A stretch of DNA of 64,000 bases from Aminobacter ciceronei (GTDB lineage Bacteria > Pseudomonadota > Alphaproteobacteria > Rhizobiales > Rhizobiaceae), in NCBI RefSeq assembly GCF_014138625.1, contig NZ_JACJHY010000014.1, positions 94,554 through 158,553 on the forward strand, read 5' to 3'. The position numbers and the translations under genes are program-made. Shown piece by piece: positions 40,731 through 48,881 of this stretch (position 1 is the first letter of the stretch; each line of letters opens with the position of its first letter). The notes under the pieces are model-generated. The model was not told the origin of the DNA and made no database searches. It saw only the letters and a program-made list of their open reading frames with translations.

Positions 40731-40740
40731 TTTGATCAAA
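40731..40740. promoter_or_regulatory. TTTGATCAAA palindrome at the gntR start
   Basis: A perfect 10-bp palindrome 13 bp upstream of the gntR start codon, identical to the copy before ridA. Binding here would block gntR transcription or initiation. Confidence 0.5.
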
Positions 40741-40824
40741 CGATGAATTCGTACATAGCATAGAAATCGCGCCGTACGGTATCAAGCCGGCACGGCGCGC
40801 ATGAACTGTTTGCCCGCGATGGCT

Positions 40825-41790
40825 CTACCAGTCGATCCTTTGGCCGAGGCCCCTGTCGGTCGCGTTCTTCACGGCGCGGATGGCCGCCGCTGCATCCTCC
40901 ACGGCAATGCCGAGCGACTTGAACACCGTAAGCTCCCGCGGTGAAGACCGCCCCGGATGCAATCCGGCAAGCACCTCGCCGAGCTCGGCACGGGCATGGT
41001 CGGGACCGATCACGCCGCGCTCGAGCGGCTGCAGCAGCTCGCCGCACTCGACGGCGGCCTGGCTGCGCGAATCGACGAAGAAGGCGGAAGTGGCGACGAT
41101 GTCGTCGCCAAGCTCGCGGGCCGCTCGGTTGCTCGAGCCGACGGCATTGATGTGGCAGCCCGGCTTCAGCCAGCCGAGCTCGACGATAGGTTCCTTCGAG
41201 CCGGTCAAGGTGCAGACGACGTCGGCATCTGCGACCGCGGCCTGCGCGCTGTCGGCCACCGCGCCGCCGCTCTTGCGGGCAAGTTCCACGAGCTTGTCGC
41301 GCGAGCGGCCCCAGAGCACGAAGGCTGCGTCCGGTATGACATGGCGCAGTGCCTCGATATGCGTCTCGGCCTGCGTGCCGGTTCCGAGGATGGCAACCGT
41401 CCTGGCGCCGGGCCGGGCCAGGGTCGCGGTTGCCACGGCAGAGGTCGCGGCGGTGCGCCGGGCGGTGATTTCGGTGGCGTCGAGCACGGCGCGCAACTGG
41501 CCGGTTTCGCCGTCATTGAGCAGCACGGCGCCCTGGTGGTTGTCGAGGCCACGCGCCGCATTGTCGTGAGCGACCAGCACATCCTTCAGGCACCAGAGCT
41601 TCTCGCCGCCTGCTTGCGAGAATGTCGGCATCAGCCCCATCAGCACCTCGCCGGGGCCGGCATTGAGCTGCTGGCGCGGAAACAGCCGGTAGCTTCCGGT
41701 GGCAAAGTCCGACAACGCTGTACGCATCGCATCGATGCAGTCGGCCATGGGCAAGGCGGCGGCGACAGCCTGCCGGTTGAGGATCAGCAT
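40825..41790 (-). CDS. Ornithine cyclodeaminase / mu-crystallin family protein
   Basis: A 321-residue NAD(P)-binding protein with the family features GEVLMGLMPTFS, RTAATSAVATATLARPGART, the Rossmann motif ILGTGTQAETHIEAL and GCHINAVGSSNRAARELGD. Members include ornithine cyclodeaminase, alanine dehydrogenase and ketimine reductases. It is the last gene of the minus-strand unit with an FAD oxidase and a molybdoenzyme. Imine reduction or amino acid cyclisation is plausible; the substrate is unknown. Confidence 0.9.
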   Translation of the reverse strand: MLILNRQAVAAALPMADCIDAMRTALSDFATGSYRLFPRQQLNAGPGEVLMGLMPTFSQAGGEKLWCLKDVLVAHDNAARGLDNHQGAVLLNDGETGQLRAVLDATEITARRTAATSAVATATLARPGARTVAILGTGTQAETHIEALRHVIPDAAFVLWGRSRDKLVELARKSGGAVADSAQAAVADADVVCTLTGSKEPIVELGWLKPGCHINAVGSSNRAARELGDDIVATSAFFVDSRSQAAVECGELLQPLERGVIGPDHARAELGEVLAGLHPGRSSPRELTVFKSLGIAVEDAAAAIRAVKNATDRGLGQRIDW

Positions 41791-41842
41791 CGAAACGGCT
41801 CCTTTGCGAGGCCAGACAGAGATATGCCGCGCTAGCGGGCGA

Positions 41843-43147
41843 TTACAATCCCTGGCGCCGGTCCTGCCACCTGGCCTGGGCGATGGCGACCGACGGGGCT
41901 GCAGCGGCGAAACTGCGAAACGGCAGGGCGCGCGGCGAAGCCTCGGGGATCGGCAACGCGTCGAGCGGCGTGCCTGACGCAGCGTCGGCCAGCACCTCGC
42001 CGAGCATGGCGGTCAAGGCGATACCTCGGCCGTTGCAGCCGATGCCGCCGATGAAGCGCGGGCCGAACTCATAGACATGTGGCAGGAAGTCGGTGGTCAT
42101 GGCGGCGGTGCCGCGCCAGATGCTTTCGACGGCAGGCGGTCGAGGCAAGCCGAGCTCGGCCTGCAGGCGCCCGGCGACCATCGCGGCCATGCGCGCCTCG
42201 GCGCCAAGCGGAAGCATCGACATGCCGCCGCTGATCAGCCGGTTGTCGCGGTCGAGCCTGAAGGTGAAGAGATTGGCACGCGTGTCGGCGACGGGGTTCC
42301 GCTCCGGCGAAATACGCCGCACAGTGACCTCGTCGAGCGGGGCGGTGGCAATCTGATAGACGCGCAGCGGCACGACGATGCGGCCGAGGCGGCGGGCGGC
42401 GCCCTGTTCCGAGGCATTGGTGCACAGCAGGACCTTATCGGCGTCGATCGTGCTTTGTCCGCTGGTCAGCCGCCAGCCATCGTTCGACCGCTCCACGGCC
42501 TGGACAGGTGCGTGTTCGTGGATCGATGCACCGGCCTTGATGGCAGCACTCGCCAATCCATAGGCGTAGTTGAGCGGATGCAGTGTGCCGCCGCTCTCAT
42601 CGATGAGGGCGCCGGCATTGTGCCTGAGGCTGGCGCGGCGGCGCGCCTCGCCGCCATTGAGCATGCGCACCGGACGGCCCAGCGCCTGCCAGGCCTGCGC
42701 CCGGTGTTCGAGGATGCCGAGCATCTTTTCCGAATGCGCGACATGCATCCAGCCGACCTGCTCGGCATCGCAAGCGATGCCATGTTCGTGGATGGTCGCG
42801 TAGACGCGATCGGCGCCGCCACCGATCATCTGCAGCAGTCTGTAGCCGCGTTCCTCGCCAAGCTTGCGAACCACCGCCGCAGGGTCGGCCTTGGCGAAAT
42901 TCGGCACCACGAAACCGGCATTGAGTCCGCTCGCGCCGCTGCCGATCGTCTCCGCCTCGAGCACGGCGACACGCGCGCCGCGTCGGGCGAGGTGGAGTGC
43001 AGCGGTCAGGCCGGTGAAGCCGGCGCCGATGATTGCCACGTCGACCTTGCTTGCAGCGCGCAAGGGCTGGGTGACAGGGGCCGGATTGGCGGTTTGCCAC
43101 CACACAGTACGCATGTGTTGGTGCGGCGCGCTCTGTGCGGTGGTCAT
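41843..43147 (-). CDS. FAD-dependent amine/D-amino acid oxidase (DAO family)
   Basis: A 434-residue flavoprotein. The dinucleotide-binding motif VAIIGAGFTGLTAAL (Gly41, Gly43, Gly46) and VAVLEAETIGSGASGLNAGF are typical of glycine oxidase, DadA and gamma-glutamylputrescine oxidase-like enzymes. The C-terminus reads GGIGCNGRGIALTAMLGEVL. It should oxidise an amine or amino acid to an imine. The start overlaps the stop of the molybdoenzyme gene by 4 bp. RidA encoded across the cluster could deal with the imine. Confidence 0.92.
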   Translation of the reverse strand: MTTAQSAPHQHMRTVWWQTANPAPVTQPLRAASKVDVAIIGAGFTGLTAALHLARRGARVAVLEAETIGSGASGLNAGFVVPNFAKADPAAVVRKLGEERGYRLLQMIGGGADRVYATIHEHGIACDAEQVGWMHVAHSEKMLGILEHRAQAWQALGRPVRMLNGGEARRRASLRHNAGALIDESGGTLHPLNYAYGLASAAIKAGASIHEHAPVQAVERSNDGWRLTSGQSTIDADKVLLCTNASEQGAARRLGRIVVPLRVYQIATAPLDEVTVRRISPERNPVADTRANLFTFRLDRDNRLISGGMSMLPLGAEARMAAMVAGRLQAELGLPRPPAVESIWRGTAAMTTDFLPHVYEFGPRFIGGIGCNGRGIALTAMLGEVLADAASGTPLDALPIPEASPRALPFRSFAAAAPSVAIAQARWQDRRQGL

Positions 43148-45441
43148 GATGTCGCGAAGTCCGGCAGGCAAAAGGCGGTGACAGGTGGAAGCGGGCCGGC
43201 AAAGGCGGCGATCTCTACAAGGCACGTCTGGGCGCTGCAGCCTTGCGACAGGCCGGACGCCGGCATGTCGAGCGTCAGCACGTTCGGGTTGCCGTGCTTT
43301 TCGAGCCCGGTCACGGGGTCCGGATCGAACCAGGCGCCGGTGTTGAGCCGCACCACGCCGGGCATGATGTCGCCGGTGATGGTGACGGCGGCCAGACAGC
43401 GGCCGCGGTCGTTGAACAGCTCGACGATCTGTCCTTGTTCCAGCCCGCGTTGCGCAGCATCCCGAGGGTTCATGTAGACCAGCTCGCGCCCATTCGACTT
43501 GCCGCCGGCGCTGTGGGGGCTGGCGTCGAGCTGGCTGTGCAGCCGGCGCGCCGGCTGGTCGGTCAGAAGGTGCAGCGGATATCTGGTGGCGAGCCCGGCG
43601 CCCAGCCACTCCACCGGTGCCATCCATGTCGCATGGCCGGGGCAGTCGTCCAGGCCGAAGCCGGCGATACGCTGCGAGAAGATCTCGATCTTGCCCGACG
43701 GTGTACCGAGCGGTTTGCGCTCCGGATCGGCGACGAAATCGGCAAGCATGGTGACCGGCTGGTCGAGCGGGGTCAGGTCGATCAGCCCGTCGCGCCAAAA
43801 GGTTTCGAAATCGGGCAGGTCGAGCCCGCGCGCGCGATTGAGTGGCCGGCATTCCTCGTAGAGCCGCGACAGCCAGCCCGTCGCGTCGAGCCCTTCGGAG
43901 AAGGTTTCGCCGCAGCCGAGCCGCTCGGCCAATTCGGCGAAGATGGCGTAGTCGTCGCGCGCCTCTCCCGCCGGCGGCACTGCTTGCTTCATGGCAACGA
44001 TGAAGGCCTCCAGCGTGGCGGAACCGATATCGTCGCGTTCGAGCGAGATTGTCGCCGGCAAGACGATATCGGCGCGCTTGGCCGTCGGCGTCCAGTACTG
44101 CTCGTTGACGATGACTGTGTCGGGCTTCTGCCAGGCCTTGAGCAGGCGGTTGAGATCCTGGTGATGGTGGAACGGGTTGCCGCCGGCCCAATAGATCAGG
44201 TGGATGTCGGGGTAGGTCTGCGTCTTGCCGTTGTAGGTGAAGGGCGCGCCGGGATTGAGCAGCATGTCGGCGATGCGGGCGACCGGAATGAAGTCGGGAA
44301 TGCCCGGCTTGAGCTGCGACAGCGTCGGCCCCTTGATGCGGGTGTGGGCGCTGCCGACAAGATTTGCCGCGCCATAACCGACGCCGAAACCGCCGCCAGG
44401 CTTCCCGATCTGGCCGAGCATTGCCGCCAGCGTCACCACCATCCAGTAGGGTTGTTCGCCATGGCTGGCGCGCTGCATCGACCACGAAACATTGAGCATC
44501 GTGCGTGCCGATGCCATATGGCGGGCAAGATCGACGATGGTTCCGGCAGGCACGCCGCTGATCTCTTCGGCCCATTCGGGTGTCTTCGGCACACCGTCGG
44601 TGGCTCCGGTGAGGTAGGGGACGAAGTTCTCGAAACCCGTGCAGCAGCGGTCGAGGAAGGCCTCGTCGTGCAGGTCTTCGCTGTAGAGTACCCAGGCCAG
44701 CGCCAGCATCAGGGCGGTGTCGGTGTTGGGTCGGCAGGCGATCCATTCGGCCGCATCGGAGACGGCGCCGAAATTGTCGCGCACCGGGCCGATATTGACG
44801 AAGCGGGTGCCGGCCGCGCGCATGCCGGCAAGGCCCGCCGGCACGCCGTGCAGGGCGACGCCGCCGGCATTGATCTGCGCATTCTTGACCGGCACGCCGC
44901 CGAAGCTGACGAACAGCTCGCAATGCGCGGCCAGCGTGTCCCAGGAGGAATGGCCGGCCATCAGTTCGTCCATGCTGGCCACGATATGCGGCAGCACGAC
45001 GTTGGCAGCGCCCAGGCTGTAGGAATCGACATGCCGGACATAGCCGCCGGCGGCATTCAGGAAGCGGTGCACCTGGCTTTGCGCGTGGTGAAAGCGGCCG
45101 GCACTCGACCAGCCATAGGAGCCACCGAAGATCGACGCATTGCCGTGGCTCGTCCGGACCCGGTCGATCTCGCCGGCTGCGAGGTCGAGGGCGAGGTCCC
45201 ATTCGACCTCGACGAAGGGATCGCTGCCGCGTCGTTCCGCTGCAGTGCCAGGGCCGTGATCGAGCCAGTTCTTGCGTATCGCCGGGCGTCGGACCCGGAG
45301 CCTGTCGAGCGCCGGGTCGAGTTGGTAAAGGCCGATCGGGCTCGGGTCCCGATCGCGCCCGAACGGCTTGAGGGCGAGCAAGCCATTCCCGCGGGGTTCG
45401 ACCTCGTAGGTGCCCCAATGGGAAAGCGTGTAGCTGGTCAT
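43144..45441 (-). CDS. Molybdopterin oxidoreductase, BisC/DMSO-reductase type
   Basis: A 765-residue bis-MGD enzyme of the biotin sulfoxide/TMAO/DMSO reductase group. The N-terminal region has no Fe-S cysteine motif, as in this group. GGSYGWSSAGRFHHAQ contains the probable molybdenum-ligand serine (Ser113). MPGVVRLNTGAWFDPD and the C-terminal MGD-binding domain follow. There is no twin-arginine signal, so it is probably cytoplasmic like BisC, which is known to reduce free methionine S-sulfoxide. It sits between the Liv binding protein and FAD oxidase genes in one unit. Confidence 0.92.
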   Translation of the reverse strand: MTSYTLSHWGTYEVEPRGNGLLALKPFGRDRDPSPIGLYQLDPALDRLRVRRPAIRKNWLDHGPGTAAERRGSDPFVEVEWDLALDLAAGEIDRVRTSHGNASIFGGSYGWSSAGRFHHAQSQVHRFLNAAGGYVRHVDSYSLGAANVVLPHIVASMDELMAGHSSWDTLAAHCELFVSFGGVPVKNAQINAGGVALHGVPAGLAGMRAAGTRFVNIGPVRDNFGAVSDAAEWIACRPNTDTALMLALAWVLYSEDLHDEAFLDRCCTGFENFVPYLTGATDGVPKTPEWAEEISGVPAGTIVDLARHMASARTMLNVSWSMQRASHGEQPYWMVVTLAAMLGQIGKPGGGFGVGYGAANLVGSAHTRIKGPTLSQLKPGIPDFIPVARIADMLLNPGAPFTYNGKTQTYPDIHLIYWAGGNPFHHHQDLNRLLKAWQKPDTVIVNEQYWTPTAKRADIVLPATISLERDDIGSATLEAFIVAMKQAVPPAGEARDDYAIFAELAERLGCGETFSEGLDATGWLSRLYEECRPLNRARGLDLPDFETFWRDGLIDLTPLDQPVTMLADFVADPERKPLGTPSGKIEIFSQRIAGFGLDDCPGHATWMAPVEWLGAGLATRYPLHLLTDQPARRLHSQLDASPHSAGGKSNGRELVYMNPRDAAQRGLEQGQIVELFNDRGRCLAAVTITGDIMPGVVRLNTGAWFDPDPVTGLEKHGNPNVLTLDMPASGLSQGCSAQTCLVEIAAFAGPLPPVTAFCLPDFATS

Positions 45442-45468
45442 GCCCGTCCCGTACCTGTTGCCGCTGCC

Positions 45469-46743
45469 TTAGCCGTCGATTTCCGCCAGCAGCTTCGCCA
45501 TATCCTCGGCGCTGATGGTCTTGTCGATGACCAGTTCCTCGCCCTCGATGTGCCAGGTCAGCGCGGGGCCGCTGATGTCGCCGTTGACGTCGAACTCGAT
45601 TGGACCGAGCGCGCCGACATACTTGATCGGCTTGCCGGCCTTGACCAGCTCCAGTGCCTTCTTGAACTCTGCCGGGCCGGTGCCGATGACCTCGCCGCCA
45701 GGCGTCTGGGTCTTGCGGATCGCATCGCGGATCGCAGGGCCGGACAGGTCGGGCGCGATGTTCATGGCAAGGCCGAGGATCGTTACGGCATCATATTCGT
45801 TGGAAATGCCAGGGCCGTCGGCGCTGATGTTGTAAGCCGCCTTGAACGCCGCCTTGAACTCGTCGAGCGTGGCGCTCTGGGTCGAGGTGTTGTCAGTGCC
45901 GAACGCCTTGGTCAGGTACTTGGCGCCGACCGCCTTGACGAAGTCGGGGCTGCGCAGCGCGTTGTTGAGGATCAGCTGCTGCGTGCCGCCGAGCGAGATC
46001 CATTCGCGGGCGATGGTGGCGCCGTCCTGTGGGAAGGCGACGATGAACATCGCATCGGGCTTCTCGGCCAGCGCCGCCGAAACTTCGGCGCGATAAGACG
46101 CCTGGTTTTCGTTGAAGGCGACAGCCTTGACCACTTCGCCGCCGAACTTCTCGGTCGCCTTGGTGAAATCCTTGACCAAGCTCGCGCCGTAGTCGGTGTT
46201 CACATAGATCATCGCGATGCGCTTGAGGCCGCGGTCGGCCGCGATCTTGGCCGGCAGGTAGGAGAGGTTCTTGACCACCGGGAAGGTGCGAAAGAAAAAG
46301 CCGCCGGTCTTGCCTTCCTGCGCCATCGTCGTCAGCACCGGGGCTGACGAGCAGCAGGCGATCTGGGGGATCTGCGACGGAGCCGATACCGAGGTCAGGA
46401 TCGGGATGGTGACGCCGCTGCCGATGCTCGCCGACAGTGCCTTCACGCCCTCGACATCGACGAGATATTTGGCGGCGTCGACGCCGACATTGGGCTGGCC
46501 CTGATCGTCGCGCAGCACGAACTCGACCTGGCAGCCCTTGACGCCGCCGCCTTCGTTGATGTTGGCGATGGCGAGCTGTGCGCTGTTGCCGATGGCCTTG
46601 CCCACCGCACCCATCGATCCCGTCAGCGACAGCACGCCGCCGATCTTGACCGGGCAAGCGGCGTCCTGGGCCATTGCCGAGGTGGTGGAAAATGCGGTGG
46701 CTGCAAGCAGGCTGGCCAGCATCAGGCCCTTGGTTTTGTTCAT
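45469..46743 (-). CDS. livK: Branched-chain-type ABC transporter substrate-binding protein (LivK-like)
   Basis: A 424-residue periplasmic binding protein. The signal peptide ends near AMA-QDA (residue 25). The mature part starts VKIGGVLSLTGSMGAVGKAIG, a type I (HAAT) fold. It should deliver substrate to LivHMGF encoded on the other strand. It is the first gene of the minus-strand unit, about 100 bp downstream of TTTGATCATA. Confidence 0.93.
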   Translation of the reverse strand: MNKTKGLMLASLLAATAFSTTSAMAQDAACPVKIGGVLSLTGSMGAVGKAIGNSAQLAIANINEGGGVKGCQVEFVLRDDQGQPNVGVDAAKYLVDVEGVKALSASIGSGVTIPILTSVSAPSQIPQIACCSSAPVLTTMAQEGKTGGFFFRTFPVVKNLSYLPAKIAADRGLKRIAMIYVNTDYGASLVKDFTKATEKFGGEVVKAVAFNENQASYRAEVSAALAEKPDAMFIVAFPQDGATIAREWISLGGTQQLILNNALRSPDFVKAVGAKYLTKAFGTDNTSTQSATLDEFKAAFKAAYNISADGPGISNEYDAVTILGLAMNIAPDLSGPAIRDAIRKTQTPGGEVIGTGPAEFKKALELVKAGKPIKYVGALGPIEFDVNGDISGPALTWHIEGEELVIDKTISAEDMAKLLAEIDG

Positions 46744-46844
46744 CAGTCCGTTCCCCTTGTATGGATGATGGCAGCCGCGTGCTCGTCTCAGGCCTTGGTG
46801 CCCCGTTGGTCAAGCCGTCGCGGAAACGTTCCTCACTTCCATCA

Positions 46845-46854
46845 TTTGATCATA
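46845..46854. promoter_or_regulatory. TTTGATCATA near-palindrome upstream of livK
   Basis: It matches 8 consecutive bases of the TTTGATCAAA palindrome found before ridA and gntR (9 of 10 overall). It lies about 100 bp upstream of the livK-like start, which would place all three units of the cluster under one regulator. Confidence 0.4.
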
Positions 46855-47230
46855 AGCGCACAAAATTTTGCGGTTGTAAAGCGAGGCCGGAAGACTGGAG
46901 TTGAGACCGCAACGGCGGAGGAAATGCCGAAATACGTGATTGTAATCAGACGTTTGATTTATTTAGCAGCGTCTTTCGTAGCCGCCTAACGCAGGAGGAA
47001 AGCGAAGCGTCCGAATTTCGGATTTTTGTCGAATTTGTGCCGGCTCGGAAGATTTTCACCTGCCCTGAAGGCGAAAGCAGGCACAATGCAGCGGCCTGCC
47101 GGGGCCAAGATCAGGCACGCTGGCATCTCGACAGCTGCCCCTTGGTCAGTCAAACCCCACCGAAACCATGCATACGGGGATATTCGAGCTTGAAGGATGC
47201 CAGCCTTGTTGGCATCTAGGCAAAAATAAT

Positions 47231-47246
47231 ATTTGCAAATGCATAT
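47231..47246. promoter_or_regulatory. ATTTGCAAAT / AAATGCATAT motif upstream of the cyclase gene
   Basis: The palindrome ATTTGCAAAT (47231-47240) overlaps AAATGCATAT (47237-47246), about 60-75 bp before the cyclase start. AAATGCATAT recurs exactly upstream of the oxidoreductase genes at 52681. It is a candidate site for the nearby MarR regulator. Confidence 0.45.
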
Positions 47247-47307
47247 GACTTGATTAGGCTGAAACAAACCTGGCCTTCCGGACCGGGCAAAGAGGAGGAG
47301 AGCCAAG

Positions 47308-48099
47308 ATGACAGCCAACCAGACGTTGGCGGATTTCGCGTCGGCAATCGCCACGGGCGCGGTCCAGATCGTCGACCTGACCGCACCGCTGGGGCCAGAT
47401 ACGCCGGTCCTGTACCTGCCGCCGGACTTCGCCAAGAACACGCCGAAGTTCAAGATGCACGAGATCTCGCGCTATGATGCCAACGGTCCTTGGTGGGCCT
47501 GGGGCTGGATGGAGCTCGGCGAGCACACCGGCACCCATTTCGATGCCCCGGTGCACTGGATCTCCGGCAAGGATGTCGCCCAGGGCACCACCGACACCGT
47601 GTCGCCGCAGTCATTCGTAGCACCTTGCGTCGTTATCGACTGTTCAAAGGAGGTCGCCGGCAATCCGGACTTCCTGCTGACCGCCGATGGCGTAAAGGCC
47701 TGGGAGGCGGTGCACGGTCAAATTCCGCGTGGCGCCTGGGTGCTGATGCGCTCGGACTGGTATCCGCGCAACACCTCGACCGAGGCCTTCCTGAACGCAG
47801 ACGACAATGGCCCGCATACGCCCGGGCCGAGCGTCGACTGCGTTCGTCTGCTGGTCGAGCGCGGCGTGCTCGGTTTCGGCAACGAATGCGTCGGCACCGA
47901 TGCCGGCAGCGCGGTGGCGATGGATCCGCCGTTCCCCGCGCACAGCTTGCTGCTCGAAGTCGGCAGCTACGGCCTCGCCAGCCTGTGCAACCTCGACAAG
48001 CTGCCAGCCACCGGTGCCGTTCTGGTCGTGGCGCCGCTCAAGATTGTCGGCGGCACTGGCAGCCCGGTGCGCGCCTTCGCGCTCGCGCCACGCGCCTGA
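47308..48099 (+). CDS. Cyclase family protein (kynurenine formamidase-like metal hydrolase)
   Basis: A 263-residue protein of the cyclase/KynB family with the metal-binding motif HTGTHFDAPVHW (His73, His77, Asp79). Family members hydrolyse amides or lactones such as N-formylkynurenine and isatin. GGAGAGCC precedes the ATG. A MarR regulator gene and an indolepyruvate oxidoreductase follow, so an indole or aromatic 2-oxo acid route is a reasonable guess. Confidence 0.9.
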   Translation: MTANQTLADFASAIATGAVQIVDLTAPLGPDTPVLYLPPDFAKNTPKFKMHEISRYDANGPWWAWGWMELGEHTGTHFDAPVHWISGKDVAQGTTDTVSPQSFVAPCVVIDCSKEVAGNPDFLLTADGVKAWEAVHGQIPRGAWVLMRSDWYPRNTSTEAFLNADDNGPHTPGPSVDCVRLLVERGVLGFGNECVGTDAGSAVAMDPPFPAHSLLLEVGSYGLASLCNLDKLPATGAVLVVAPLKIVGGTGSPVRAFALAPRA

Positions 48100-48118
48100 T
48101 CGGGCCTCAGTGGGGACT

Positions 48119-48178
48119 GCGGCGGCTCCCACCGCCGCTGTCGCCTCGAGATGAATGGGTACCAGCCATCTCGAGGCG
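48119..48178 (+). other. Two tandem hairpins downstream of the cyclase gene
   Basis: Hairpin one pairs GCGGCGG with CCGCCGC (48119-48138). Hairpin two pairs CGCCTCGAGATG with CATCTCGAGGCG (48142-48178), a perfect 12-bp stem. Together with the terminator that follows, they make three consecutive stem-loops in the gap before the MarR gene. Confidence 0.7.
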
Positions 48179-48181
48179 TAG

Positions 48182-48217
48182 GGCCGGGTTGCCTTGTGGC
48201 GCCCGGCCTTTTCATTT
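48182..48217 (+). terminator. Rho-independent terminator after the cyclase gene
   Basis: GGCCGGG pairs with CCCGGCC with an inner GCC/GGC stem, followed by TTTTCATTT. It ends the cyclase transcript and separates it from the MarR gene. Confidence 0.8.
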
Positions 48218-48309
48218 GATGCCAGGTGAGACGCTCTGGACGGTTGCCGGATAATCGGCTTCATGGCAATCCGGACAGCGTCGAACTCCATCGAGCCGAA
48301 CGGGTAGCA

Positions 48310-48864
48310 ATGATCACGAAATACTTCACCGGGTCGTTCAGGGAAGCTGGAGATGGCAACCGTCTGCCCAGCCTCGGCGAAATCGGGCTCAACCGCTTTG
48401 CCCCGCACCTCATCAACCGCCTGTCGGCAAGCTACAACGCCAACCTGCAGGAACGGCTGCGCCCGCTCGACCTGACCACGCCGAAGATGCGGGCGATCGC
48501 GCTCTTGACCATCTCGCCCGGGCTTACCGTCAATGAGCTGTCATTCCTCGCGGTTGTCGAACAGTCGACGATGAGCCGTACGCTCGACGCGCTGGAGGAG
48601 CAGGGCTTTGTCCGCCGCCAGTCGCGCGCTGACGACATGCGCGTGCGCGAAGTGCACATCACCGACGCTGGCCGCGACGTCTTCCAGCAGTTCTGGCCGG
48701 TGCTGTTCGGCATCTTCTCGCAGCTGTTCGAGGGCATCGAGCCCGACGAATACGACGCTTTCATCGTCACGCTGCACAAGGTCCTGCGCAACATCGACCG
48801 GATCGGCGGCGGCGGTGACGCAACGGTCAAGAACGGCGACGGAAAGGCCGACGCCGAGACTTAA
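48310..48864 (+). CDS. MarR family transcriptional regulator
   Basis: A 184-residue regulator. The winged helix-turn-helix reads LTTPKMRAIALLTISPGLTV, then EQSTMSRTLDALEEQGFVRR and a charged wing SRADDMRVREVHIT. A coiled region near the C-terminus should help dimerise. The ATG at 48310 was chosen because homology begins there; no good ribosome site is seen. It is convergent with the oxidoreductase genes and probably controls them and the cyclase gene. Confidence 0.9.
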   Translation: MITKYFTGSFREAGDGNRLPSLGEIGLNRFAPHLINRLSASYNANLQERLRPLDLTTPKMRAIALLTISPGLTVNELSFLAVVEQSTMSRTLDALEEQGFVRRQSRADDMRVREVHITDAGRDVFQQFWPVLFGIFSQLFEGIEPDEYDAFIVTLHKVLRNIDRIGGGGDATVKNGDGKADAET

Positions 48865-48881
48865 GCTACGGCGCGAGCGCG

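Larger units (their letters stand above)
46744..47307. other. Intergenic region with divergent promoters
   Basis: About 560 bp of lower-GC sequence between the divergent livK-like and cyclase genes. It holds the TTTGATCATA site (46845) on the livK side and the ATTTGCAAAT and AAATGCATAT sites (47231-47246) on the cyclase side. I see no gene in it. Confidence 0.7.

Noticed and set aside
46986..47453. A 155-codon minus-strand frame overlapping the cyclase promoter and start
   Set aside because: It overlaps the well-supported cyclase gene, has no recognisable domain and crosses the AT-rich promoter region.
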